DNA from: Mauremys mutica
Taxonomy: Eukaryota > Chordata > Testudines > Geoemydidae
Length of the DNA stretch: 64,000 bases
Assembly: GCF_020497125.1 (NCBI RefSeq)
Contig: NC_059072.1
Coordinates: forward strand, 303,260,781 to 303,324,780
Direction: 5' to 3'
Below, piece by piece: positions 22,016-32,405 of this stretch (position 1 is its first letter; every line of letters starts with the position of its first letter). Position numbers and translations under genes: made by a program. The notes beneath the pieces are model-generated. The model did no database searches, had not been told where the DNA came from, and saw nothing but the letters and a program-made list of their open reading frames with translations.

Positions 22016-22963
22016 CTCAGAATGTAACTGTAAATGGGGACTCATCATCGAGTGGGTCTATTTCCAGTGGAGTCCCACGGGGATCGGTCCTTGGCCATAA
22101 GCTATTTAACGTTTTTGTTAATGACCTGGAAGAAAACATAAAATCATCACTGTGAAGAGGACAGGTCAGTGATAGAGTGGTAAGCTGGGTGCAAGCAAGC
22201 AATATGCATTTTAATACAGCCAAATGTAAATGTGGATAAAGAATGCAGGCCATATTTACAAAATGGGGGACTTTATCCTGGGAAGCAGTGCCTCTTAAAT
22301 GGTGGCTAATCAGCTGAACATAAGCTGCCAGTGTGACACTGTGGCCGAAAGAGCTAATGTGCTCCTGGGGCACTGAAACAGGCGAATCTCGAGAAGGAGT
22401 CGAGAAGTTATTTTACTTCTGGAGCTGGCACTGGCTTGACCACTCCTGGAATACTCTGTCCCGTTCTGGTGGCCACAATTCAAAAAGGATGTTGATAAAT
22501 TGGAGAGAGTCCAGAGAAGAGCCATGAGAACAATTAAAGGATTAGAAAACCCACCTTATAGTGATAGACTAAGGAGCTCAATCTATTCAGTTTAACAGAG
22601 AGAAGGTTAAGGGGTGACTTAGTCACCGTTTATAAGTATCTACACGGGGAATAAATATATCATAATGGGCTGTTCAATCTACCAGAGAATGATATAGTAC
22701 TATCCAATAGCTGGAAGTTGAAGCTAGACAAATTCAGACTGGAAATAAGGCATAATATTGCAACAGTGAGAGTAATAAACCATTGAACCAATTTACCAAG
22801 GGTTATGGTGGATTCTCTATCACTGACAATTTTTTAAATCAAGATTGGATATTTTTCTAAAATATACACTCAGGGAATTATTTTGCGGAAGTTCTATGGA
22901 CCATGGTACACAGGAGGTCAGATTAGATCATCACAATGGTCCCGTTTGGCCTTACACTCTATG
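22016..22963 (+). mobile_element. CR1 LINE 3' half (RT remnant to terminus)
   Basis: Starts within reverse transcriptase: GVPRGSVLG and then LFNVFVNDLEENI are readable at about 22067-22141 (the family motif has GVPQGSxLGPxLF, so Gln is now Arg). Further downstream GTCCAGAGAAGAGCCATGAG and AGATTAGATCATCACAATGG are CR1 3' landmarks. The last bases CTTACACTCTATG are the start of the terminal microsatellite, which resumes at 23223 after the inserted element. Many stops and indels; inactive. Confidence 0.85.
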
Positions 22964-23222
22964 GGTGTGTCTACACTGCAATCAAACACCTGAGGATGGC
23001 CCATGTCAGCTGACTTGGGCTCCCAGAGTGTGGGCTATGGGCTGTTTAATTGTGGTGTAGACATTCCAATTTGGGTTGGAGCCTGGCTCTGGATTCTCAG
23101 GGCTCCAGCCCAAGCCCAAATGTCTAACACTGCAATTAAACAGCCCCATAACCTGCGCCCTGTGAGCCCGAATCAGCTGACACGAGCCAGCCACAGGTGT
23201 TTAATTGCAGTGTAGACATAGC
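22964..23222. mobile_element. Small DNA element inserted at CR1 3' terminus
   Basis: Inverted termini GGTGTGTCTACACTGCAATC and, from the right end, GGCTATGTCTACACTGCAAT. The inverted match continues through AAACACCTG. The flanks repeat CTATG (22959-22963 and 23223-23227). The centre has the inverted pair TTGGGTTGGAGCC and GGCTCCAGCCCAA. No coding capacity. The TGTCTACACTGCAA end is a familiar turtle family. Confidence 0.85.
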
Positions 23223-23227
23223 CTATG

Positions 23228-24307
23228 AATCTTTTATTTGAAAAACCATGTTGTTGCTTCTCCTGCCAATCTCTGACTCAGCCGCAACTGGACATATTTC
23301 TGAGAATGAGGAGTTTTTCCAGTAATAGAGTTTGAGATTGTCACATAACCTAAGGGTGTTACTGAACCATCCAGCTTCCATGGAATATCAATGGAATCTA
23401 GACACGTAACTCCCCTACAGCTTTTTGGAAAATCCCAGACTGAATAAATTTAGCACACAACACCGAACAATTGTTGTTAACATTCACTTTGAGCAAAAGA
23501 GCTGGGAATAGGATCTAAACTCATCTGACTTTTCTCTTCCCAAACAGTGAACATTCAAGCCACTGAACGGTGCTTTCCTGGCAAACACTCACTAAACGCT
23601 GCGCCTTTTACAACATATTTCAAAAAGTGATGATCTTGACCGATGCAATGAAAATCCAGGCCATTTCAGGAGTCTCAAAATATCTTGGAATACCTGCACA
23701 TTATATGAAAAACTGGGACTATCTTAGTAAAGCCAAGATATGTGGTCTCATGATCCCTCCCTTCACTGCAGCCCGAGAAAGGTAAAAGTAGCATCCCACA
23801 TTGTACATAGTTTTGTGTGGGTTTGGGGATGGGGAGTGCAGGGGAATATTTCACTCCTTCAAGTGCCTTTGGAAGCCCCAGGAATCTCCACAACTTTCCT
23901 GTCTTCCTTTTTACCCCTATGTTGACTAAACCAGCCTTCCATTCAAGGAGCACTGGATGTAGTTCTTTATTGAACATGTGAAGACATTCCTGAGCTACCC
24001 TGTGTGGTATTTAGAAAACACCACAAGGACCTCCCTCTCCAAAGGGCTGAATATGCTTCCCATGCATTTGCCAGCTCAGAAGCAAGGGACTAAACAGGAA
24101 CCTTATATTCAGATCCGTGTACACTCTGCATATAAATATGTAGTTCGCAGGAGTGTAGCATTGGTATGTATATAACTCCAATGCATTTCTCATACCAGTG
24201 GGAAGATATACCGAGTTAAATAATAGCATGCAATAATAGACCTATTTTCTTGTATAACTATCCCATTCCAGCCTTCTCTCATTGCAACTACCATTGCTAT
24301 ATCTAAA
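23228..24307. other. No recognised feature
   Basis: Unassigned. The 71-codon plus frame at 23.57 kb and the 100-codon minus frame at 23.68 kb overlap and have no recognisable domain. Confidence 0.4.
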
Positions 24308-24309
24308 TA

Positions 24310-25426
24310 CACCGCTATCCCGATATAACGTGGGTTCTCATACAAGGCGGTAAAGCTCTGGCACACTGCTCTGAGCAGCGTGTTAAGGGTGCCGGGCCGG
24401 GCCTGGGCCAAGGGGTTCGATAAGGGGCAGAGGGTCTCAGGGGCGGCCAGGGGCTCCCCCCGCCCCAGGGTTTGGGGGGCAGGAGCTGTGTGAGGGCACT
24501 TTTGGGGGCCCCGAAGTCCCAGAGTGGCCCTGGGGATTAGCGGGGGGCCAGGAGAAGCCCGTTCCACTTTCCTGGCTTCAGCCCCAGCTGTGTCGCTTGG
24601 GGGAGGGGGGTTTGGGAGAAGGGATCCCCCCCCGCACTCACCAGCAGTGGCGGAAGCAGAGCAGCCCAGCCTCAGCCAGCTCCACTCTGCCAGCTCCCAG
24701 CCACAGCGCTCCGCTTTCCACTGCAGGTGAGTGCAGGGGGCGTCCTTTCCCCAATCTCCCTGCACTCAATGGCGGCGGGAAGCAGAGCGCCGTGGCTGGG
24801 AGGTGGCAGAGTGGAGCGGGCTGGGGCCGCATCGCTCCACTTCCTGCCACAGGTGAGTACGGGGGGGGGGGCGTCCTTTCCCCAACCTCCCCGCACTCAC
24901 CGGTGGCGGGAAGCGGAGCAGCCCAGCTCCAGCCAGCTCCACTCCACCAGCTCCCAGCCGTGGTGCTCCACTTCCCGCCACCGGTGAGTGCAGGACCTTT
25001 CCCCAGCCACGCCACGCCCCAGTGACACGGCTGGGGCCGGGGCAAGGAAAGCGGAGCGGGCTGGGGCCATGTTGCTCCACTTCCCACCACAGGTGAGAGA
25101 AAGGGAGGCATCCTTTCCCCAACCTCCCCGCACTCACCAGGGGCAGGAAGTGGAGCACCGCAGCTCGGAGGTGGCAGAGTGGAGTGGGCTGGGGCCAGGC
25201 TGCCAGTGATTGCCTGGGGGTGGGGGAGTGGATAGGGGTCGGAGCAGTCAGGGGACAGGGAGCAGGGGGGGTCCTGGGGGTGATTAGGAGTAGGGGATCT
25301 CTGGAGGGGGCGGTCAGGGAACAAGGAACAAGAGGGGGCAAAGCAAGTTTGATATAACGCGGTCTCACCTATAATGCGGTGAGATTTTTTGTCTCCCGAG
25401 GAGCGCATTATATCTGGGTAGAGGTG
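24310..25426. mobile_element. Tigger-like (TA-flanked) DNA element with GC-rich array
   Basis: Termini CACCGCTATCCCGATATAAC and, from the right end, CACCTCTACCCAGATATAAT are inverted repeats with TA on each side (24308-24309 and 25427-25428), as expected for the Tc1/mariner-pogo-Tigger group. A GATATAACGCGG string is repeated just inside the right end. The interior is GC-rich and holds the tandem array described separately. No transposase remains. The 297-codon minus frame (the longest in the window) is repetitive Pro/Ser/Gly/Ala translation of this interior. Confidence 0.8.
24635..25210. repeat. Tandem array, units 109-131 bp, inside Tigger-like element
   Basis: Units begin at GGTGAGT (24726, 24852, 24983, 25092), so spacing is 126, 131 and 109 bp, with a partial unit before and after. 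Each contains a CTTTCCCCAACCTCCCCGCA-type block, a reversed CACTCACC block, and a TGCTCCACTTCCCGCCAC-type block. Two half-orientations alternate inside the units, so the array is also rich in inverted repeats. Confidence 0.8.
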
Positions 25427-25428
25427 TA

Positions 25429-26546
25429 TTAATAATTGAAGGTGCCAACATTTCACAAATTCACTTGCCCACTTCCAGCTACAGAATGTTAAACCTGCAG
25501 CCATTTGTGAAGAAAAACAACAACTGGGCATGACTCATAAAGCTCCTGAACATGTACCACAAGCTGTTATAACGATGGCTTCTCTTAAGGAAAAGAAACT
25601 ATCCCATGAACAAAGAGCTCCAGTGTTCGTTTATGCTCAGACGCTGCACAGAACATGTCAATATGTTGCTTCTAGCCATCAGCAAAATAAAAAAAATCCC
25701 CCAAATTTCCTGAGTTTTATTAGCAAATACATATTACATTTCAAATGACAAGACTCAGATGTGGTAAATAAACTCTGCGTCAGTGCTGGAGGAAGTGGGG
25801 GACTGGTTGGTTTTCCCTCTGTACAGCAAATTTACAGAAACTACATCTGAATGATGCAATGTTTGTAGCTCATAAACATTAAAAGCAGCATTGTCTGCCT
25901 ATAGTCAGATCCTACATTTGTGGGGGGGGCTTCTAAATAAAACAAGATGCATTTTCAGTCATGCTGGACACCTGCCGCTCTCACTGAAGCACCTCTGAAT
26001 ATCAGCCCCAGATCTCAAAGACTTAGCTCGTCCATACTGTGCACACACACACATATTATGGAGAGAGAGGGAGATCCTGACTCTACTGGACTGTCTCTAT
26101 TCAAACTCCAGATTTAGCCAAGTTCCTTAAAGTCTCTCAGATTTGCACTAAGCCTTGCCACTGCCAGCCAGCTATGCAGATGAACCAGGTTTACAAGGGC
26201 CATGCTAAAGCCAGCTGGTATCTTTTTAAACCATGGGAGCTGACTGTGCATTCTTTGAAGTCCACACAGGAGGACTGAGGCTCAGGTCACAGGGGGAAAG
26301 GGTTAACGAAGGAATTACTCCAAGCGAATTAAATCATCTACTCCAGACTCCTGTAAACTAATAAGGACACGTATTGCACACACTACAAGTTACTGAAATT
26401 CTGCCCTTATAGTCAGTATATTTTGGATCTCTGTATTCTTGCCCATGGCAAACATACATAAGGATACAGTGGGATTCATTTTTAGCCTGCTGCAAGGATA
26501 GCTACATAAATCCAACTTTTGTTCACAGAAATATTTAGCACAATGT
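25429..26546. other. No recognised feature
   Basis: Unassigned. A short CA run lies at about 26040 and a GA run at about 26062. A 72-codon frame at 25.53 kb has no motif. Confidence 0.4.
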
Positions 26547-26600
26547 TCACTGAAAACAGAACCAGACTAACACGGCTACCCCTCTGATACTGAAACCATA
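26547..26600 (+). mobile_element. Penelope-like tail fragment
   Basis: Reads CCAGACTAACACGGCTACCC and CTCTGATACTGAAACC, the terminal words of the same retroelement tail as at 170-230. Only about 50 bp remain. Confidence 0.6.
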
Positions 26601-26644
26601 AGCTCTGTTTGTCAGTTCATTGTTGGCTTTGAAGCTGCTTCTTT

Positions 26645-26915
26645 AAGCAGAAGAGTTGTCCTGTGGTTAAGGCATGTGACTTGGAGTCAGGGAGATCTGG
26701 CTTCTCTTCCCAGCTTTGCCGCAGACTTGTTATGTGATCCTGAGGGGGTTATGTGACCGTCTCTGTGACTCAGTTTCCTCATCAGTCAAATGAGAATGAG
26801 ACTAGTTCCCCTTGCTATTTCAGAAGGGTGCTGTGGGAATTCACGAATGCTTGCAAAGTGCTTTGAGACGCTCACATATAAGATACTATAAAGCACAAAG
26901 TACTGTTGGACATTA
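26645..26915 (+). mobile_element. tRNA-derived SINE
   Basis: Head GTTGTCCTGTGGTTAAGGCA with a tRNA-like A box, then GGAGATCTGGCTTCTCTTCC at the B-box position, GACTCAGTTTCCTCATCAGT, and GCAAAGTGCTTTGAGACGCT. This is the standard order of the turtle SINE. The copy is nearly complete and diverged. Confidence 0.8.
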
Positions 26916-26989
26916 AAACATTTGCTCAGTGCAACAAATGACATTTCACTTTGGGGAACGAAGCACCTCTATAGCGGGCCTGTTCCAGG

Positions 26990-27105
26990 CTCTGTGCAGC
27001 ACACTAAAGGCTTAACTCATGTCTGTGACAGAGGAATACAGCCCAGCCTTCTGACTCCCAGTCCCTTGCTCTAACTATTAACCCGTGTCCCAGGAATTAC
27101 TGCTT
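26990..27105 (-). mobile_element. Reversed SINE fragment
   Basis: Reads AGCCTTCTGACTCCCAGTCC and TTGCTCTAACTATTAACCC, the reverse complement of a SINE head (GGGTTAATAGTTAGAGCAAG and GGACTGGGAGTCAGAAGG). About 110 bp. Confidence 0.65.
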
Positions 27106-27173
27106 AATCAATGCACCACCATGTTCTTCAAATGTAACCGACTGGAACCCCGCCTCTCTGCGAGACCCTAAGG

Positions 27174-27383
27174 CAGGGGTTCTCAAACTTTTGTACTGGT
27201 GACCCCTTTTCACACAGCAAGCCTCTGAGTGCTTAGAAATTAAAAACACTTGTTTACATATTTAACACCATTATAAATGCTGGAGGCATTGGGGCCTGGG
27301 GTAGAGGCTGATAGCTCACGACCCCCCATGTAATAACCTCACGACCCCCTAAGGGGTCCCGACCCCCAGGTTGAGAAGCCCTG
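27174..27383 (+). mobile_element. Non-autonomous hAT element with 8 bp duplication
   Basis: Termini CAGGGGTTCTCAAACTTTTG and, from the right end, CAGGGCTTCTCAACCTGGGG. The flanks are CCCTAAGG (27166-27173) and TCCTAAGG (27384-27391), an 8 bp duplication with one mismatch. Internal blocks ACTGGTGACCCCTTTTCACA and CATGTAATAACCTCACGACC mark a well-known vertebrate hAT family of the CAGGGGTTCTCAA type. No coding capacity. Confidence 0.92.
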
Positions 27384-27554
27384 TCCTAAGGTGTCTGGCT
27401 CAGCCCTCAAAATGAGTGGGGCAGGTTAAGCTGTATGGCGATGTGCTCATTCAGCAGCGGTGCTTGACGGGGCTCCCATGTCAGAGCCCCTGGTGGTGAA
27501 TCTTTCCTCCCCCAGCACAGCTGTCCCCATGGGTGCAATAGGATACAAATTGCC

Positions 27555-28010
27555 TTCCCAATGGTGAATCTAGCTCCTGTACTTTTGGATGTGCGTGGCA
27601 GGTATCAAAGGCCAGGGGAGGCTAAGCCTCCCATAACCCAGGCTGTGGCCTCACCCATGCGCCGTCCCGAGGCCCCACCCTTTCTCCCCCTCTCCCCTGA
27701 AGCTGGCGGGGGCTCAGTTCCAGTGAGCAGCCTGAAGCTTGGGGCTCGTGCTGGCGGCCAGGGGCCGGGGTGGCCAGGGCTGCTCTGGGCAACCGACGAC
27801 CCAGTGCTCAGGCCATCCAGTGGCCCCGGGGTTGGGCTGGCCCATGCAGCTGGGGTGGGCTGGCCAGCGACTTGGGGAAGCTGGGGCAGGCTGGCAGGGC
27901 TCCTCCAGCCGTGGGGGTGTGGCCTGGGCCTCCGGCAGGGGAGTAGAGGGGGGCCTCGGGCTTCAGGGGTGGGGCTGGGGCCTTCACCTCCCGCCCATGG
28001 TGCTTATCCA
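27555..28010. repeat. GC-rich, low-complexity segment
   Basis: About 450 bp rich in GGGCTGG, GCTGGGG and GGCCTCGGG words. It gives overlapping Gly/Pro/Ala-rich frames of 114 and 152 codons that look like composition artefacts. It may be the interior of an unidentified element or a small CpG-rich block. No promoter elements are convincing. Confidence 0.45.
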
Positions 28011-29447
28011 AACCTCTAAATCTTTTGAGGTTTGCCAGCTGCTAATTTATATAGGATTAATTGTAAGGAGGTCCCCAAAATGAAACCCTGAATCCAAACA
28101 CCACAGATCTTTGGGGAGGAGGTTTGTATCCAGCCTGAAACTTTGTAATTGGCTCCTATATCCGTAAAAGGAAAACTGAAACTCAGCTGCTTTAGGAAAG
28201 CTCAACACTGGGTTCAAACTGGTGGCCTGGTCTTATCTCTTGTGATTTTACAGTAAGTCATTTGAACTTGTGCGTGTACTTGTATATGAGTAACTAAGAG
28301 AGCGTGAGAATGTCTGACTCTTCTGTGCACCTGTTGGTTTTAATTCCCTGTGTCGTAACCAGACTAGGTTTAATAAAAGACGTTATATAGCCCATTTATT
28401 TTGGTCAAGACTTTTTTGCAATGCAGTTTGACTTGCCTGTGCACGATAGATTACACTGGACAGTTCCCTATTCAGCTCCAATGTTTTAACATCATAGATC
28501 ACAACCTTGTTTGTTTCAGAATGAAGCAGAACAACCCCTCACCCACCCTCAATGAATCCAGTTGCTTTATTGTTAGATAATTAACCTTTTCTTCCCCCAG
28601 CAGTAAACAAAGTGCAGAGCTTCATAATTGGTGTTTCTGTTGTCTTTGACTTCTTATGCGCCCCTGAAGGGGCATTCAATCCTTATTAGGGCTGGGTTTT
28701 CAATGTGACACACAGCTCTTTTTCCCTTACTATTTATCCTGAATAGAGATGCAGCAGAAATCAATAAAACGAAGGCCTATTACCCAGAACTGAATAGAAT
28801 TTGGATGCCAAAAGACACGTGGCTCTGAAGTGTTAAAAAGACAGAGGTCACTGATTGGGCCACAGAGTTTAGTGAGAAAACATAATTCTCATTATGAGGT
28901 GAGTCCTTGAATCTCAATGAAGTTTCAGTGCCTGGTTAGGAGGAAAGTGGGAGCAATTCTACTGACTAATGAACAGTCCCAGGGTGTTGGGCAAAGTGGC
29001 ATCCAATTTTTGAAAGAAAAGTCAGTGCATGAGGCCTTAAAGTGTAACCAAAGAGATATGAAGCTATCCTAGAGGGGCTTGATGCCACAAGTCTTCCTCG
29101 TGTAAGCAGTCCCAGAGACAATGCAAATGCATTTTCGCGAGCAAAGACTGCTCACATGAATACAGGCTGGCAGAGTTGGGCTCTTCATGTGAAGACAAGT
29201 TATACGGACCACCTGCCAGGGCACAGGGGCATCTAGTCTTTAGGTCATAAAAGGGCTGTGGTTTCTTGAGAACTGGATGTTATTCATTAACAGACATTAC
29301 CATTTGCTAGCGATTAAAAATACTGTGAGCAGGAACAGCTTTCCTGCTTCCCAGCAGCAGAGCAAACTGGATTGTGTAATACCAATCCAGCTCATGGTCT
29401 GGCACTGGAGTGTAACACAATATGAGGTGTAGTTCCCATAAGATTTG
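28011..29447. other. No gene; possibly conserved non-coding block 28.44-28.76 kb
   Basis: No frame of note. The 28.44-28.76 kb part is free of recognisable repeats and has TTAGATAATTAACC and TTCATAATTGGTG words that resemble homeodomain-type sites. This is weak evidence only. Confidence 0.3.
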
Positions 29448-29463
29448 CTGCTGCTGCTGCTGC
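29448..29463 (+). repeat. Short (CTG)5 tract
   Basis: Five CTG triplets in a row, short and likely stable. Confidence 0.8.
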
Positions 29464-30273
29464 TTACGTACCTTACTTGGATTTAAGCTACATTTTGGTT
29501 TTCAGATAAGTGTGACAACAATATGAATGCAACAGGATGGATGGGGAAAAAAAAACATTTAGCTTCCAAAATTATAGGAAGACGAAAAAGAGGGATTTTA
29601 CAGGCTTTCCTAAACTTCCTTTTCGACCCATCCTCTTCCTTAATGCTATAGACAAATTCTGAACAGTAATCAGAATAATCAGGCATGCTACTGGTTCACA
29701 ATCACAATTTACTGAGGAACAAAGACAGTGCTATGGTTCAGGCACTCCACAGGCACTCCACTCAGAAGACCTCCATTCAGTTCCCAGCACTGCCACAGGC
29801 TTGGACATGGATCCACCACCTACTGGAGTAAATGAAAAGGCTCCCACAAGCATTGGATTGGACCCTAAACACATATACACACCAAAAACCTGTACTGAAC
29901 TCTCAAGAAGTGCACATACTTAATGGAGTCACTGCATTTTGTTGTTGCCACTATAAACCTTAATTGAAACCATGTGTGTCTAGAAGATGTCACACTAGCT
30001 CCAGCATATCAGTGCATGTTTATAGTTAATGTTCTGTTCTTTTTTACTAGTGCAGAGGAGATGTTCAACAGGAAACTGTGGCTCAGTCCTGCCCGCTCCC
30101 CAATGAATTTCCTATTGAGCAACGGGAGCAGGACCCAGCCTTTGGGGAGTCAGAACTAACTCAGCTATGGGTGTGTTACCCAGTTGTGGCCAGATTCTGT
30201 GCTGCTCAGACAGCAGGGGCATGCAAAAAGCTTCCCTTCATGCAACCGCTGCTCAATGGCAGCACACAACACC
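29464..30273. other. Mostly unassigned; SINE-head-like piece at 29.72-29.83 kb
   Basis: GTGCTATGGTTCAGGCACTC and CCATTCAGTTCCCAGCACTG, at 29729-29790, resemble a decayed SINE head with A-box- and B-box-like blocks. The rest shows nothing. Confidence 0.35.
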
Positions 30274-30377
30274 TAGGATAACCAGACAGCAAATGGGAAA
30301 AATTGGGACAGGGGGTGGGAGGTAATAGGAGCCTATATAAAAAAAAGACCCAAAAATCGGGACATCTGGTCACCCTA
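30274..30377 (-). mobile_element. TAGGGTGACCAGA-type small hAT element, reversed
   Basis: Left end TAGGATAACCAGACAGCAAA, right end in reverse complement TAGGGTGACCAGATGTCCCG. The flanks ACAACACC (30266-30273) and ACAACAGC (30378-30385) are an 8 bp duplication with one mismatch, placing the family with hAT. The interior has GGAGCCTATATAAAAAAAAG. Length 104 bp. Confidence 0.9.
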
Positions 30378-31658
30378 ACAACAGCACTCCACACTCTGGG
30401 GACTGCACCCTTCCACTTGTCCATGCGGATCAAGGCAGTCTGAAGGGATGGGTTGGAGCAGGGCCATGCTTTCCCCTTCTGCAATGGCCCACGGAGCAGG
30501 GTCAGCATGGCAAGGGGAACATTCAGTGCCAGGCTAATGACTGGTGTGAAATGCATGCCCTGTTCAGGGAGCAGCACTTGTGGATTTGTGTTTACTGAAT
30601 TACAATCTTCCCATTGCTCCTCCTGGTGGTGTAATCTGAACCCCCACCCCAGGGTACTCTGTACCACCCCTTCGAGTTGGTGGCACAAACAGTCAAGCCC
30701 TTTGTTATTAGTATGAGTACAAAGGCAGGATCCTGCACATCCTCCCATGTGTGAGCAGGCAGTGGGGCTGCTTACAGGATGGAGGCATTGCAGGCTCAGG
30801 CCCATCATCTCCGGAGTGGTCCCATTTCTGCTTTGTTAGGTTATTTTTCGTATGGCCCTGCAATCAGGAAACCATCCAGGGATGGCAATAAGATATGTCA
30901 GGTTTCATTACCACCCTGCAGTCTGAGAAAACAGCAAGGATTAAACAGCCACGTTCTCACAGTGTTTGGCTTTCATCTGTTTTTGTGCAGGGAGCAGCAT
31001 TTCAAATGTCACCACTTTCTCCAGCATATCAGAGGAGTAGAAGGTATAAAGTATTTTGTTTATTCAGGAAACAGATAACAATCGTGCAGTTAGGCTGGAT
31101 TTGAAAGCCTGAGGTTTCATTAGGGAACCTGATTTCAGTTTATGAAGAAAAAAGGAAATTTTAAACAAAACTGTTCCAAGACCCCTCATTCACGAGTTTA
31201 ACTTTTGCCAGTTGTGCTTAAACAATTTCCCATTAACATTCCTTATTCAGTCCTGTAAGTGGAGAAAGCAAATAAACACGGGGTCAGTGCCTGATGTGTT
31301 AGTCAGTGATGCTGTACTTGATTTTTAAAATGCTGTCAGCCAGGAGGGAATTGTCAACTACATTGCAGCTAATAGTAGGGCCACAGAGCCCAGGGTAGGG
31401 GCAGCAAAGATGGCTTTATGCCACCATTGAGCTATTCAGACTCTGGGCTGATGTGACCCCTCCCTCTCCCACTCTAAGTCAGAGCAACCTCAGGAGCTGC
31501 TCTAAGCTGAGGCTGCCGTTCCTTTGCCTGCACGCTGCACTGCAGTCTAAAATCTTTGGGGCAGCGAGTGCTATGGCTACTCGTCTTCCCATTTCTGGCA
31601 CGCCTCTTTCTGCCAGGGCTGGTGGGATGATGGGGAGCATAGGGCCACTAATATTAGC
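30378..31658. other. No recognised feature
   Basis: No gene. The 200-codon minus frame at 30.21-30.81 kb crosses the small element and contains no domain I recognise. The repeat-poor 31.1-31.35 kb stretch is AT-leaning. Confidence 0.4.
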
Positions 31659-31782
31659 TAGGGTGACCAGATGTCCAGATTTTATAGGGACAGTCTTGAT
31701 TTTTGGGTCTTTTTCTTATATAGGCTCCTATTACCCCCCCACCCCCGTCCCGATTTTTTACATTTGCTGTCTGGTCACTCTA
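31659..31782 (+). mobile_element. TAGGGTGACCAGA-type small hAT element
   Basis: Starts TAGGGTGACCAGATGTCCAG, passes TTTTTCTTATATAGGCTCCT and ends GTCTGGTCACTCTA. The flanks ATATTAGC (31651-31658) and ACATTAGC (31783-31790) match at seven of eight positions. This is the inverted partner of the 30.3 kb copy. Confidence 0.93.
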
Positions 31783-32324
31783 ACATTAGCCCTGTGCTGC
31801 AGGAATTCTTACCCCACCCCTCATGGCTCACTTACAGCCAATCTGTGTTGCAAGCATGGCATGTGGCTGCTGAGGCAATGACTAGAATCAGACCTGTGCT
31901 TGGTCAGTCCAATAAGCCGTAGAGTTTGCATAGGAGCAGATTGGGAACTGCATTGTGGACTTGGCACAATACTGGGGTCGCAGAGGGAGAACTGCCCCTC
32001 CTTTTGCAAAAGTGCCACTAGATCATTTCTGCAAGAAAGCACCTCGGGACAGTCCCTGCAGTCCAGAACATGTTTCTGCAATACTGGGTGTTCAGTCAAT
32101 GCTTCCTCTCCATGTGCTGACCAGTAATGTATTGCCAATACTGAAATAATGGGCTTCTGCAGAATGGTTCCTCTTAACATGTGATAAAATGCCTTGTACC
32201 TTGTTCCAGGCTGTGCGGATGCAACCCAGTGGGGACCGCATGTTACAAGTCCCCTCGCTGTGCTGATCCCCAGAGGATACCATTTGTTACAAGCAGCAGC
32301 TAAAGTGGCTTGATTCTCTAGCTA
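31783..32324. other. No recognised feature
   Basis: Unassigned sequence. Overlapping frames on both strands without motif. Confidence 0.4.
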
Positions 32325-32405
32325 TTGCACCTCAGGTTTCAGTTATGGCGGGGCCCTAGTTCAGGCCCCAATGTGCCAGCCAAGATGGTGGCCATCATCC
32401 AACGA
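32325..32405 (+). mobile_element. tRNA-like SINE fragment, second copy
   Basis: Reads TAGTTCAGGCCCCAATGTGC and CAGCCAAGATGGTGGCCATC. It aligns with 21458-21500 (GTTCAATCCCCAGTGTGTTG and GCCAAAAAGGTGGCCATCAC). Confidence 0.55.

Noticed and set aside
24638..25531. The 297-codon minus frame, longest in the window
   Set aside because: It translates the GC-rich tandem array of a Tigger-like element and is repetitive Pro/Ser/Ala/Gly; both strands and several frames are equally open there.
26645..26735. tRNA gene in SINE heads
   Set aside because: A-box and B-box-like words are present but the cloverleaf is decayed and followed by SINE body; the same holds for 19.86, 40.35 and 42.05 kb.
27561..28019. 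152-codon plus frame
   Set aside because: Low-complexity Gly/Pro/Ala/Trp translation of a GC-rich segment, with a second frame open over the same bases.
30206..30808. 200-codon minus frame
   Set aside because: It crosses a small hAT element and its target duplication, and no domain is visible, so it cannot be an old conserved coding region.
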